From: UBA3064 sp023258775
Lineage (GTDB): Bacteria; Pseudomonadota; Gammaproteobacteria; Burkholderiales; Burkholderiaceae_E
NCBI GenBank assembly: GCA_044355655.1
Contig: JBIKXS010000031.1
Span: forward strand, 1-38,576
Direction of reading: 5' to 3'
Length of the DNA: 38,576 bases
This document shows, in pieces, positions 31,363 to 38,576 of the stretch. Below the pieces are notes generated by a model that ran no database searches, was not told the DNA's origin, and worked only from the letters and a program-made list of their open reading frames with translations. The position numbers were made by a program, and so were the translations under genes. How positions within the stretch are numbered: position 1 is the stretch's first letter; every line of letters starts with the position of its first letter.

Positions 31363-33051
31363 CTACGAAGCCGAGCGCCGGGCCTGCAACATCCAAGCAG
31401 CCGCACGCTCTGCAATCATGAGCGTGGGTGCGTTGGTATTGCCCGAGGTAATCGTCGGCATGACCGATGCATCGGCCACCCTGAGCCCTCGAACCCCGTG
31501 GCAGCGCAATTGGGCATCAACCACAGCACTTGGATCGGAGGCAGGTCCCATCTTTAAAGTGCCCACGGGATGAAAAATCGTCGTCCCTACCTTACCTGCT
31601 GCCTCAACCAAGGCTTCTTCGCTTTCATACTGGGGACCAGGAAGATATTCCTGCGGACGAAACGCAGCTAATGGCGCCTGATTAACAATGCCTCTTGTCA
31701 CGCGTATGGCGCTGGCTGCAACCTGTCGATCGTAATCGGTGGCGAGGTAGCAGGGATCAATTTGTGGTTCGGCAAGGCTGTTGGGATGGTTGATATGGAC
31801 CGAGCCCCTGGAGCTCGGCCTAAGGTGACAAACCGAGGCGGTAAAGGCGGGAAAGTCGTGAAGTGGTTCGCCAAAGCGTTCGAGCGACAAAGGCTGGATA
31901 TGGTACTCAAGGTCAGCACGGTCGACCGAGGCTGAAGAACGGGTGAAGACACCCATCTGGCTTGGTGACATCGTGAGCGGACCAGTTCGGAATAATAAGT
32001 ATTCCAATCCCATGGCGGCACGTCCCCACCAATGCTTGGCTTGCGCATTGAGGGTTTTCACACCCGAAACTTTGTAAATAAGTCTTAACTGCAAGTGGTC
32101 CTGGAGATTTTCGCCAACGCCAGCAAGACGATGCCTAGGCCTTATGCCCATGCCCGCGAGGCGCTCGACTTGGCCAAGACCAGATCGCTCCATAATTTGT
32201 ACCGAACCAATGGCGCCAGCAGTCAGGACCAGTTCAGCACGAGCCCCAACCCTCACAGGATCTGAAAGTATCTCACTGCCCTGCAGGCCTGCGCGTTGAC
32301 TACGATTTCGGTACTGAACCCCAATCACTTTGCAGCTATCTTGAGGATCAAAAATTAGATGATCAACCACAGCCTGGCTAATAACCGTCAAGTTAGGGCG
32401 CGACAAGGCAGGCTCTAAGAAGGCTTTGCTTGCATTCCAGCGAACCCCGCGGCGCTGATTCACCTCAAAATACCCACAGCCCTCGTTATCACCGCGGTTG
32501 AAATCGTCACAAGCCGGAATGCCGCTTGCGTGAGCGGCCTTTGCAAAAGCATCTAGCAAATCCCAGCGCAGCCTTTGACGCTCAACCCGCCACTCACCGC
32601 CCGATCCATGCAAGGGATCGATCGATCCATCATCGCAAGCGTGGTAATCCTCGTGTTGCTTAAAGATCGGCAGCACCTTGTCCCAGCACCAGTCAGGATT
32701 GCCCAGCGATTCCCATTGATCATAGTCCTGAGCCTGTCCTCGCATATAAATCATGCCGTTAATCGAAGAGCAACCTCCCCAGACTCTGCCACGCGGGTAC
32801 TTTAAGCTTCGACCCGCGAGCCGCTCTTGTGGCGTGGTTTGAAATAGCCAGTCCGTGCGGGGATTACCGATGCAATAAAGGTAGCCGACCGGAATATGCA
32901 CCCAAAGATAATCGTCGCGCCCACCCGCCTCAAGCAGCAAGACCTTGTTTCGCGGGTCGGCCGATAATCGGTTGGCAAGCAGACAACCTGCTGTGCCTGC
33001 CCCAACAACAACGAAATCGAAGCTAGTCTGAAATGGCTGACTTTGCTGCAT
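31363..33051 (-). CDS. GMC-family FAD oxidoreductase (choline/alcohol dehydrogenase type)
   Basis: This 562-residue flavoprotein is of the glucose-methanol-choline family. The FAD motif is FVVVGAGTAGCLLANRLSADP; YPRGRVWGGCSSINGMIYMRG is GMC signature 1, and LTAGAIGSVQIMERSGLG signature 2. The C-terminal active site includes FHPVGTLKMG and the VADASVMPTITSGNTNAPTLMIAERAA segment, giving a His/Asn pair. Members oxidise primary alcohols to aldehydes. Between the aldehyde dehydrogenase (25 bp upstream) and the LhgO-like gene, it probably supplies the aldehyde used by the former. No signal peptide. Substrate is unknown; it is not clearly BetA. Confidence 0.92.
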   Translation of the reverse strand: MQQSQPFQTSFDFVVVGAGTAGCLLANRLSADPRNKVLLLEAGGRDDYLWVHIPVGYLYCIGNPRTDWLFQTTPQERLAGRSLKYPRGRVWGGCSSINGMIYMRGQAQDYDQWESLGNPDWCWDKVLPIFKQHEDYHACDDGSIDPLHGSGGEWRVERQRLRWDLLDAFAKAAHASGIPACDDFNRGDNEGCGYFEVNQRRGVRWNASKAFLEPALSRPNLTVISQAVVDHLIFDPQDSCKVIGVQYRNRSQRAGLQGSEILSDPVRVGARAELVLTAGAIGSVQIMERSGLGQVERLAGMGIRPRHRLAGVGENLQDHLQLRLIYKVSGVKTLNAQAKHWWGRAAMGLEYLLFRTGPLTMSPSQMGVFTRSSASVDRADLEYHIQPLSLERFGEPLHDFPAFTASVCHLRPSSRGSVHINHPNSLAEPQIDPCYLATDYDRQVAASAIRVTRGIVNQAPLAAFRPQEYLPGPQYESEEALVEAAGKVGTTIFHPVGTLKMGPASDPSAVVDAQLRCHGVRGLRVADASVMPTITSGNTNAPTLMIAERAAAWMLQARRSAS

Positions 33052-33076
33052 AGCGGTTCCCCCGCGCGCTTAAGGA

Positions 33077-34543
33077 CTAAACCCCTGCGAGGGTTAGGTA
33101 TTTCGTCTCTAAATATTCATCCAAACCCTCTTTGGCGCCCTCGCGGCCCAAACCCGATTGCTTAACACCCCCAAAAGGCGCGACTTCTGTGGACAGAATA
33201 CCGCTATTGACGCACACCATGCCAGCCTCAATGGCTTCAGCGACGCGAAGGACCCGTCCAAGATCACGCGCATAAAAATACGCTGCAAGGCCATACTCGC
33301 TTGCATTGGCCATATCGATAACTTCCTGCTCGGTCTGAAAGCGAAAGAGCGGTGCAACCGGACCGAAGGTCTCCTCACGAGCCACCCTCATGCGCTGGGT
33401 GACCCCCGTCAACACCGTTGGCTCAAAAAATAGGCCGCCGCGCTCATGGGGCTTGCCACCTACCGCAAGGCTCGCACCCTGACTGAGTGCATCAGCGATA
33501 TGCGCTTTTACTTTTTCAAGCGCTGCGGGCTCAATCAAGGGTCCGATCAAAACCCCAGGCTCGGTTCCAGCACCGACTGGCATCGCAGAAACCTTGGCTG
33601 CTAGTTTGGCGGCAAAGGCATCGTAGACAGCGTCTTGCACATAAATACGGTTGGCGCATACACAGGTTTGGCCTGCATTGCGGTACTTGGAAGCGAGCGC
33701 ACCTTCAACAGCCGCATCAAGATCTGCATCGTCAAACACAATAAAGGGCGCATTGCCGCCCAGTTCTAGCGACAGTCGTTTGATGGTGTCTGCCGATTGC
33801 CGCATCAAAATACGTCCGACCTCGGTCGATCCGGTAAAAGAAAGTTTTCGCACCACGGGTGAGGCGCAAAGCACTTCGCCGATTTCGGCTGCTCGATCAG
33901 CATCCCCCGTAACAAGATTGAAGACACCCGGGGGTATGCCCGCTTGTTCGGCAAGCACGGCCAGTGCGAGCGCTGTCAGCGGTGTGGCCTCAGCAGGTTT
34001 GCAAATAACCGTACAACCTGCAGCCAGCGCCGGAGCGACTTTGCGCGTGATCATCGCCATGGGGAAATTCCATGGTGTGATCGCCGCACAAACGCCAATC
34101 GGTTGGCGCAGGGTTAAGAGCTTCCTATCGCTCATGTGAGAGGGAATCACCGCACCATAAGCACGTTTGGCCTCCTCTGCGAACCATTCAACAAAAGATG
34201 CGCCGTAAGCCACTTCGCCACGGGCTTCAGCAAGCGGCTTACCCTGTTCGGCTGTCATGAGTTGAGCCAAGTCTTCACTGTGCTTGAGCATCAAGTCATA
34301 CCATCGTCTTAGGATGGTGGCCCGCGCTTTAGCGGTCTGTGAGCGCCATGCTGGCCATGCACGATGGGCTGCGTCGATCGCAAGCTGGGTATCAGCTGCA
34401 CCCATGTTGGCAACTTGAACGATGGTTTGGCCACTGGCCGGATTACTGACCGGGAAAACAGCCTTACTAAGCGCTGCCATCCAACGACCATCGATATAGG
34501 CCTCAGTTCGCAGCAGCTGCATGTCTTTAAGCGCTAAGGTCAT
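33077..34543 (-). CDS. gabD: NAD(P)-dependent succinate/glutarate-semialdehyde dehydrogenase
   Basis: The 488-residue aldehyde dehydrogenase is of the GabD type, which oxidises succinate semialdehyde to succinate (or glutarate semialdehyde to glutarate). Seen are ITPWNFPMAMITRKVAPALAAGCTVICKPAE, the catalytic glutamate in SLELGGNAPFIVFDDADLD, the catalytic cysteine in NAGQTCVCANRIYV and EVAPFGGVKQSGLGREGAKEGLDEYLETKY, all close to GabD. I use ATG 34543, 12 codons inside the open frame, because AAGGAG lies 8 nt upstream and homology begins there. It is the first gene of the operon with the GMC and FAD oxidoreductases. A 15-bp palindrome, GCTCAAG/CTTGAGC at 34582-34596, lies 39 bp before it and could be an operator. 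Confidence 0.92.
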   Translation of the reverse strand: MTLALKDMQLLRTEAYIDGRWMAALSKAVFPVSNPASGQTIVQVANMGAADTQLAIDAAHRAWPAWRSQTAKARATILRRWYDLMLKHSEDLAQLMTAEQGKPLAEARGEVAYGASFVEWFAEEAKRAYGAVIPSHMSDRKLLTLRQPIGVCAAITPWNFPMAMITRKVAPALAAGCTVICKPAEATPLTALALAVLAEQAGIPPGVFNLVTGDADRAAEIGEVLCASPVVRKLSFTGSTEVGRILMRQSADTIKRLSLELGGNAPFIVFDDADLDAAVEGALASKYRNAGQTCVCANRIYVQDAVYDAFAAKLAAKVSAMPVGAGTEPGVLIGPLIEPAALEKVKAHIADALSQGASLAVGGKPHERGGLFFEPTVLTGVTQRMRVAREETFGPVAPLFRFQTEQEVIDMANASEYGLAAYFYARDLGRVLRVAEAIEAGMVCVNSGILSTEVAPFGGVKQSGLGREGAKEGLDEYLETKYLTLAGV

Positions 34544-34581
34544 TACGGCATCTCCTTCGGGGTTTGAGTGCTGGAGCAATC

Positions 34582-34596
34582 GCTCAAGCCTTGAGC
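34582..34596. promoter_or_regulatory. Palindrome upstream of gabD
   Basis: GCTCAAG-C-CTTGAGC forms a 15-bp inverted repeat 39 bp upstream of the gabD start. It could be an operator for the three-gene operon. There is no T-run after it in either reading direction. Palindromes of this size occur by chance about twice in such a window, so the call is weak. Confidence 0.25.
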
Positions 34597-34684
34597 AAAA
34601 AGAGCAAGTGTAGAACTTGCATCGACTGCTTTGCTAGCAAGTACCCGACAACTCCCGGGTTCTACGAGGCCTAGTGCAAAGAAA

Positions 34685-34713
34685 GCGGACTCATCAGGCG
34701 ATTGAAAGTCCGC
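34685..34713 (+). other. Stem-loop upstream of the RHS gene
   Basis: GCGGACT at 34685-34691 pairs with AGTCCGC at 34707-34713 across a 15-nt loop, about 50 bp before the RHS start codon. A smaller hairpin (GCAAGT/ACTTGC, 34604-34620) lies further up. No promoter can be named in this spacer (34544-34761). Confidence 0.25.
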
Positions 34714-34761
34714 CGACTGGTCTTCGACAGCAGCCAGATCCCATTGACAAAGGCATCGCTG

Positions 34762-37700
34762 ATGAAGCGCTCAACGAACACACATCATGACTTAGCTTGC
34801 GAACTCGACCTCACCTTAGCTCGCGAACTCGACCTGACTCACAGGCTTCGCAGGCTAACTTGCCCGCACTTAGCACTGTGGCTTTTCCTTGTGCTTTTTT
34901 CGATGATTTATGTGCAAGGCGAAGCACTCGCCTGCCAAAGCGAGATCGGATCGAGCTTTCCTGACAAAGGGCAGGCTTGCGCGCTCGAAGGCACCGCGGC
35001 TGACGATCCAAACCTGCTTGCCCTTCCCGGCACGCTCACACGAAGCGGCAATCCGGTTGATTTCGTTAGTGGCCGTAAATCCCTAAGGCGCCTGCAATTG
35101 CAGTTTTACCCGCAGACGGTTGATGTATTCGGCCAAGGTCTGCCGTTGACATGGAGCTTATTTTATGACTCAGGCCCCACCCTCCTTGGGAATAAGTCCG
35201 AAAGCGGTCTTGCTGGCAAGCGCCCTCTTGGTGGCTTTGGCTTGATGTGGCGCCACGGCTATGAATTAAGTCTTAGCAGCGCGCAACTTGCCGGGAAATC
35301 TGCATCAGGCATGGAGGCGCTTGTCGTTCGCATTCACCAAGCAGATGGCCTTGTCCATCGATTTGTCTATCGCCCTGAGCGCGGCGTTTTTGCAGCCGAG
35401 CAAGCAGAGCTTGGCGAAATTCAAACCTTTGACGCGGGGCCTTCGCGACGCTGGGTGTGGCGGCAAGCGGGTGGCAGGCAGGCGACCTTTGATGCGACGG
35501 GCAGGCTTAAAGGCTGGCGATCGCCGCTTGGTCAACGCCTAGATCTGGACTACAGCGCCGCCGGTCGCCTGATTGAAATCACCCACAGCAAACAAGACCA
35601 AACTGGAAGTTTACAAAAGTTAGCAAGCATTCACTTGCAATGGGATGCCCAACAGCGGCTGATTTCGGCGGTTGAACTCAAAGAAGAACGCGAAAACGCA
35701 AGGCCTTTGTCGATGGCGCGCTGCCAATATCGCTATGCCGGCGAGGCCTTGGACGCGCCTCTCTTAATTGCTGCTTCGTGCACGCGGACAGGCCAAGCCG
35801 ATCGCAACTGGTCAGAGCAGTACTTTTATGAAGATCAGCGCTTTGGCGAAGCTCTCACGCGTGTCCGTCAACAAGGACCTCATCAAGCCCTGCTTGAAGC
35901 GAGCTATGTTTATGATGAGTCAAAGCGCGTGATCAAAAGCCAGGGTTTCGGTGAAGCTGCACATGAAGCGCTCACGATTACCTACAGCACACCAACGGCT
36001 AATGAGGCCCCTTGGCGTCGACTTCAACGACAAGGGCAACGCGTTGAATACCGCTTGGAAGCATCTGCGGGCCGAGGCGGTTTTGCTTCGATGAAGCAAA
36101 GCTTAGGACATTGGCGCCGCCAAGACGATGGGGCCTGCGCCTGGTGCCCTGATCTTTCCTCTAAGCATGAAATGCTTCGCGACCGAGTCGGGCGGGTCGT
36201 TGAGCTTCGTGATGCAAAGAGCAAGCAATGGCTTGAGCGACGGCGCTATAAGACTGAGGACGCCACCGAACTTCCTGTCGAGATACTTCGTCCGAGCGTT
36301 CGCGATGGTGCGTTCGCAAGAAGTCATTTTGAACGCAACCCGCAAGGCCTTGTCCTGGCGATCGAACACCTTGGATTTTCCCCAAAAGGCAGCCCGACAA
36401 CATTTGAGGCGATACAGCGGCGGATCCGGTTTCACTACGCCAACGATGGCAGTGGCATCCAATCGGGCTTAGTTGATGACGGAGCGGGTGAAGCCATTGG
36501 GCCCAAACACTTAGCGCTCGCCTGGGTTATCCCTGGCCGGCAACTGCAAGGGCTAACTTGGCGTGACAGTGCGCGTTATAGCGACGATTTCGGGCGAGTC
36601 GTGCTGATTAAGCATCCAGACGGCCGTTGGTCAAATGCAAGCTACGACGCGCGAGATCGGCTGCTTGAACAGCAAGGAGCCGATGGCAAACGGATGAGCC
36701 TGCGCTGGGATGCTTCTTCTAATCCTGTGGAGAAGGACTATGGCGAAGGTGGGCGCTCACTTTTTGAATGGTCTAAGCAGGATGATCACAAGGCGCTTTT
36801 GCTTTCAGCACGACGCGAAGCAGCCTCGGAGAAGGGGCCGACGATGGAAATCCATTGGGCTTACGATAAAGATCAACGCGTGATCAAGCGCAGTCATCAG
36901 GTTGGCAGGCATCGTTTCAACTGGAAAATCAGCCGCGATCACCAGGGGCGCGTTGTGAAAGAGCAGCTGCCTGACGGTGCAAACCTAATCTATCGCTACG
37001 ATGAACATGGCCTACTTGCTATAAGTTACCAGCAGGGTCTGGGTTCGATAAGCCAACATCTTTATGAGCGTATCGACGAGCGATCACGCAAAGACCAAGA
37101 CCTCAAGGAGCAGCTTCGCTACACGCAACGTAACGCGGATCGATCCCTTGGCGAACAATCACCTGCTGTTGGCGCAACAGATGGGTCCATCGCTTATCGA
37201 TTAGGCAATTTCGTCGTGCGCTGGCAGCAAAAGCCTGGCAGTGGCGGCGAGCTACAAGCGCTAGAAGTTGAGGGACTTGCCAAGTGGGTACTTCATCCCG
37301 AATCATCAATACCCCAGGCATCAATACCCCAAGCATCAAAACCCCACGCGGCAAGCAATCCCTCGCTCACACAAGGCCTAGCGCGCAACACAAAGCCCGC
37401 AAGGCCCGAGCACGCCGAAGCACCCGCAATTGCCAAGACCTTTCGCTACGATGGCGCGCAAGCCTGGTTGGGCGATCAGCAAACCACCATGCACTACGAT
37501 CCGCTTGGTCAACCAGCGCTACTTTCGGTGCAAGACCGACCCGGGCAGATCATGGTCATGGACGGTTGGCGGCAACTGCTTTTGGCCGATGAAGCTAAAG
37601 GCCTCCAAGCGCTGGTTGTTTGGTATGGCGCACTTCCAATTGCTTGGATCGAATCGGGGCGCGTCTACCACCTGGCCGTCGACTGGCGCGGCGCACCTGT

Positions 37701-38576
37701 TCTTGCCTTTGACAGCACAGGCAAAGTTCACTGGAAAGCCAATTATCTTCATCCGCTGCTATCGGAGATCAAGCATGGAAATGCTAGGCGAAAAATCGCA
37801 GCGCGCGGCCTTAGCGATCGGTTCATCACCGACCGGCCAAGGATCAATTTGGGGGTCCCGGGGCGCATTCTTGCCAACGAACAACTCGCCCAGAGGGACC
37901 CTCGCCTAAAAACGCTGCAATTTGGCGCTAACCGAGTCCTTGATGCCGAGTCCCAGCGCTTTTTGCAAGCCGATCCGCTTGGGGCCGCGGGCGATCGTGA
38001 TCCTTATTGCTACGCTGAGGGCGAGCCCTGGCGTTATGTCGATCCTTGGGGGCTTGCCAAGCTCACCTACTTCGCAATCTTGCAAAGCGAGCAAGGAAAA
38101 CTCTCAGCTTCGACCCAAGGCTTTTCGCCAGGTCGCTGGTCATTTTTGCTCGAAGCGATCGCACCGGCGCAAACGGCCCCAGGCAGTTCGCTCAGTGGGT
38201 GGCAAGGCCTGCAAAATGAATACGCCAAAACCCAACAGTCCTTGCTTTTTGATGGGCAAGGAAGCTTTCGGCTTTCACAGCAAGACCCCTTATTGGGTCG
38301 TTGGTTTGGTGAGGACAGTTTGCGTTTTCAGGCCGACCAGGGCGATGAAGTGATGCAAGGCTTTCGCCAACACTATGGCGGCTCGCTCATCAGTCAGAGT
38401 GCCTTTGTGATTGAAGACTTTGACGACAACCAAGCCACACGTCTCATGGCCCTGCTCTCGCGCGATCAAAAGGCCAGACGTGCCTGCCTGCAACCGGCCA
38501 CGCCAGTGCTACCCCCGATGAAGTTCAACGACGGCTCAGCGGATCTTCGACCCGATGCGCCCCAAGGCCAAGGCTC
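34762..38576 (+). CDS. Large exported RHS/YD-repeat protein, 3' end beyond the window
   Basis: An uninterrupted frame of 1271 codons runs from ATG 34762 to the window end with no stop. AAAGG lies at 34749-34753. Residues 1-57 look like a signal peptide: a long n-region with a duplicated LACELDLT/LARELDLT unit, a hydrophobic core LALWLFLVLFSMIYV (37-51), and a likely cleavage after ALA at 57. GNPVDFVSGRK (96-106) matches the N-terminal motif of many RHS proteins. YD-type segments follow (YDARDRLLEQ, YRYDEHGLL, YDPLGQP). The RHS core ends with RFLQADPLG (1066-1074) and RYVDPWGLA (1091-1099), where such shells usually cut themselves. At least 173 unrecognised residues come after it, the position of a toxin or effector domain. 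There is no PAAR domain. A linker at about residue 845 holds three near-copies of a five-residue repeat. Exported toxin or surface protein is inference. Confidence 0.9.
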   Translation, partial: MKRSTNTHHDLACELDLTLARELDLTHRLRRLTCPHLALWLFLVLFSMIYVQGEALACQSEIGSSFPDKGQACALEGTAADDPNLLALPGTLTRSGNPVDFVSGRKSLRRLQLQFYPQTVDVFGQGLPLTWSLFYDSGPTLLGNKSESGLAGKRPLGGFGLMWRHGYELSLSSAQLAGKSASGMEALVVRIHQADGLVHRFVYRPERGVFAAEQAELGEIQTFDAGPSRRWVWRQAGGRQATFDATGRLKGWRSPLGQRLDLDYSAAGRLIEITHSKQDQTGSLQKLASIHLQWDAQQRLISAVELKEERENARPLSMARCQYRYAGEALDAPLLIAASCTRTGQADRNWSEQYFYEDQRFGEALTRVRQQGPHQALLEASYVYDESKRVIKSQGFGEAAHEALTITYSTPTANEAPWRRLQRQGQRVEYRLEASAGRGGFASMKQSLGHWRRQDDGACAWCPDLSSKHEMLRDRVGRVVELRDAKSKQWLERRRYKTEDATELPVEILRPSVRDGAFARSHFERNPQGLVLAIEHLGFSPKGSPTTFEAIQRRIRFHYANDGSGIQSGLVDDGAGEAIGPKHLALAWVIPGRQLQGLTWRDSARYSDDFGRVVLIKHPDGRWSNASYDARDRLLEQQGADGKRMSLRWDASSNPVEKDYGEGGRSLFEWSKQDDHKALLLSARREAASEKGPTMEIHWAYDKDQRVIKRSHQVGRHRFNWKISRDHQGRVVKEQLPDGANLIYRYDEHGLLAISYQQGLGSISQHLYERIDERSRKDQDLKEQLRYTQRNADRSLGEQSPAVGATDGSIAYRLGNFVVRWQQKPGSGGELQALEVEGLAKWVLHPESSIPQASIPQASKPHAASNPSLTQGLARNTKPARPEHAEAPAIAKTFRYDGAQAWLGDQQTTMHYDPLGQPALLSVQDRPGQIMVMDGWRQLLLADEAKGLQALVVWYGALPIAWIESGRVYHLAVDWRGAPVLAFDSTGKVHWKANYLHPLLSEIKHGNARRKIAARGLSDRFITDRPRINLGVPGRILANEQLAQRDPRLKTLQFGANRVLDAESQRFLQADPLGAAGDRDPYCYAEGEPWRYVDPWGLAKLTYFAILQSEQGKLSASTQGFSPGRWSFLLEAIAPAQTAPGSSLSGWQGLQNEYAKTQQSLLFDGQGSFRLSQQDPLLGRWFGEDSLRFQADQGDEVMQGFRQHYGGSLISQSAFVIEDFDDNQATRLMALLSRDQKARRACLQPATPVLPPMKFNDGSADLRPDAPQGQG
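34792..34839 (+). repeat. 24-bp tandem duplication in the RHS signal region
   Basis: Units 34792-34815 and 34816-34839 begin TTAGCTTGCGAACTCGACCT and TTAGCTCGCGAACTCGACCT and differ at three of 24 bases. They are in frame and give LACELDLT and LARELDLT in the n-region of the signal peptide. Confidence 0.88.
37301..37345 (+). repeat. 15-bp tandem repeat in an RHS linker
   Basis: Three units at 37301-37315, 37316-37330 and 37331-37345 share GCATCAATACCCC. In the protein they give a proline- and serine-rich stretch with SIPQA repeated, between two RHS segments. Confidence 0.85.

Noticed and set aside
2460..34713. Several perfect 6-7 bp stems (2460-2479, 6209-6228, 12133-12147, 22312-22329, 27804-27823, 34685-34713) as rho-independent terminators.
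   Set aside because: None is followed by a T-run. A 7-bp perfect stem with a loop up to 15 nt is expected some tens of times by chance in a window of this length, so they are listed only where position adds weight.
1..38576. CRISPR arrays, insertion sequences, prophage or integrase genes.
   Set aside because: No regularly spaced repeats of 25-40 bp with unique spacers, no transposase or integrase motifs, and no flanking inverted repeats were seen.

Overview
The window looks like a chromosomal segment, probably origin-proximal, of a betaproteobacterium of the order Burkholderiales. The evidence is the minus-strand order mnmG-rsmG-parA-parB-atpIBEFHAGDC-hemE-priA, a Bug/TctC-family binding protein, PxpBCA, a membrane-anchored cytochrome c5, and two parS sites beside mnmG. 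I cannot name a genus. Assignments rest on reading motifs and alignments from memory; no database search was run.

Layout. (1) 1-2190: the 5' end of an acyl-CoA synthetase (minus), a thioredoxin (plus) and cystathionine beta-lyase (minus), with a 26-bp tandem repeat between the two convergent genes. (2) 2542-11318: a catabolic region. A plus-strand run encodes an N-acyl-D-amino-acid deacylase, a Bug-type binding protein, a TauD/TfdA dioxygenase, a double-CDGSH iron-sulfur protein and a crotonase-fold protein. A class III CoA-transferase converges on it, followed by pxpB-pxpC-pxpA for ATP-dependent 5-oxoproline cleavage. (3) 11345-12095: tRNA-Arg(CCG) and a cytochrome c5, divergent over a palindromic -10 element. 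(4) 12154-29773, all minus: mnmG, rsmG, parA, parB, the whole F1Fo ATP synthase operon, hemE, priA and rep. This joins tRNA and rRNA modification, chromosome partition, energy conversion, haem synthesis and replication restart. (5) 29774-30186: a gene-free spacer with two parS sites, the likely targets of the ParB encoded about 4 kb away. (6) 30187-34543, minus: an operon of a semialdehyde dehydrogenase, a GMC oxidoreductase and an LhgO-like FAD oxidoreductase. (7) 34762-end, plus: a very large exported RHS/YD-repeat protein that runs off the window.

Points of most interest are the exported RHS protein with an untypical core-motif spacing; an array of four 12-bp units, three of them palindromic, filling the parA-parB junction; three DnaA-box-like sites in the hemE-priA spacer, one against the priA start codon; and a recurring pattern of short tandem duplications (12-27 bp), several in frame inside ordinary genes (rep, priA, pxpA, the RHS gene). 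Many starts are non-ATG (hemE, parB and the dioxygenase TTG; rep, pxpC and the Bug gene GTG).
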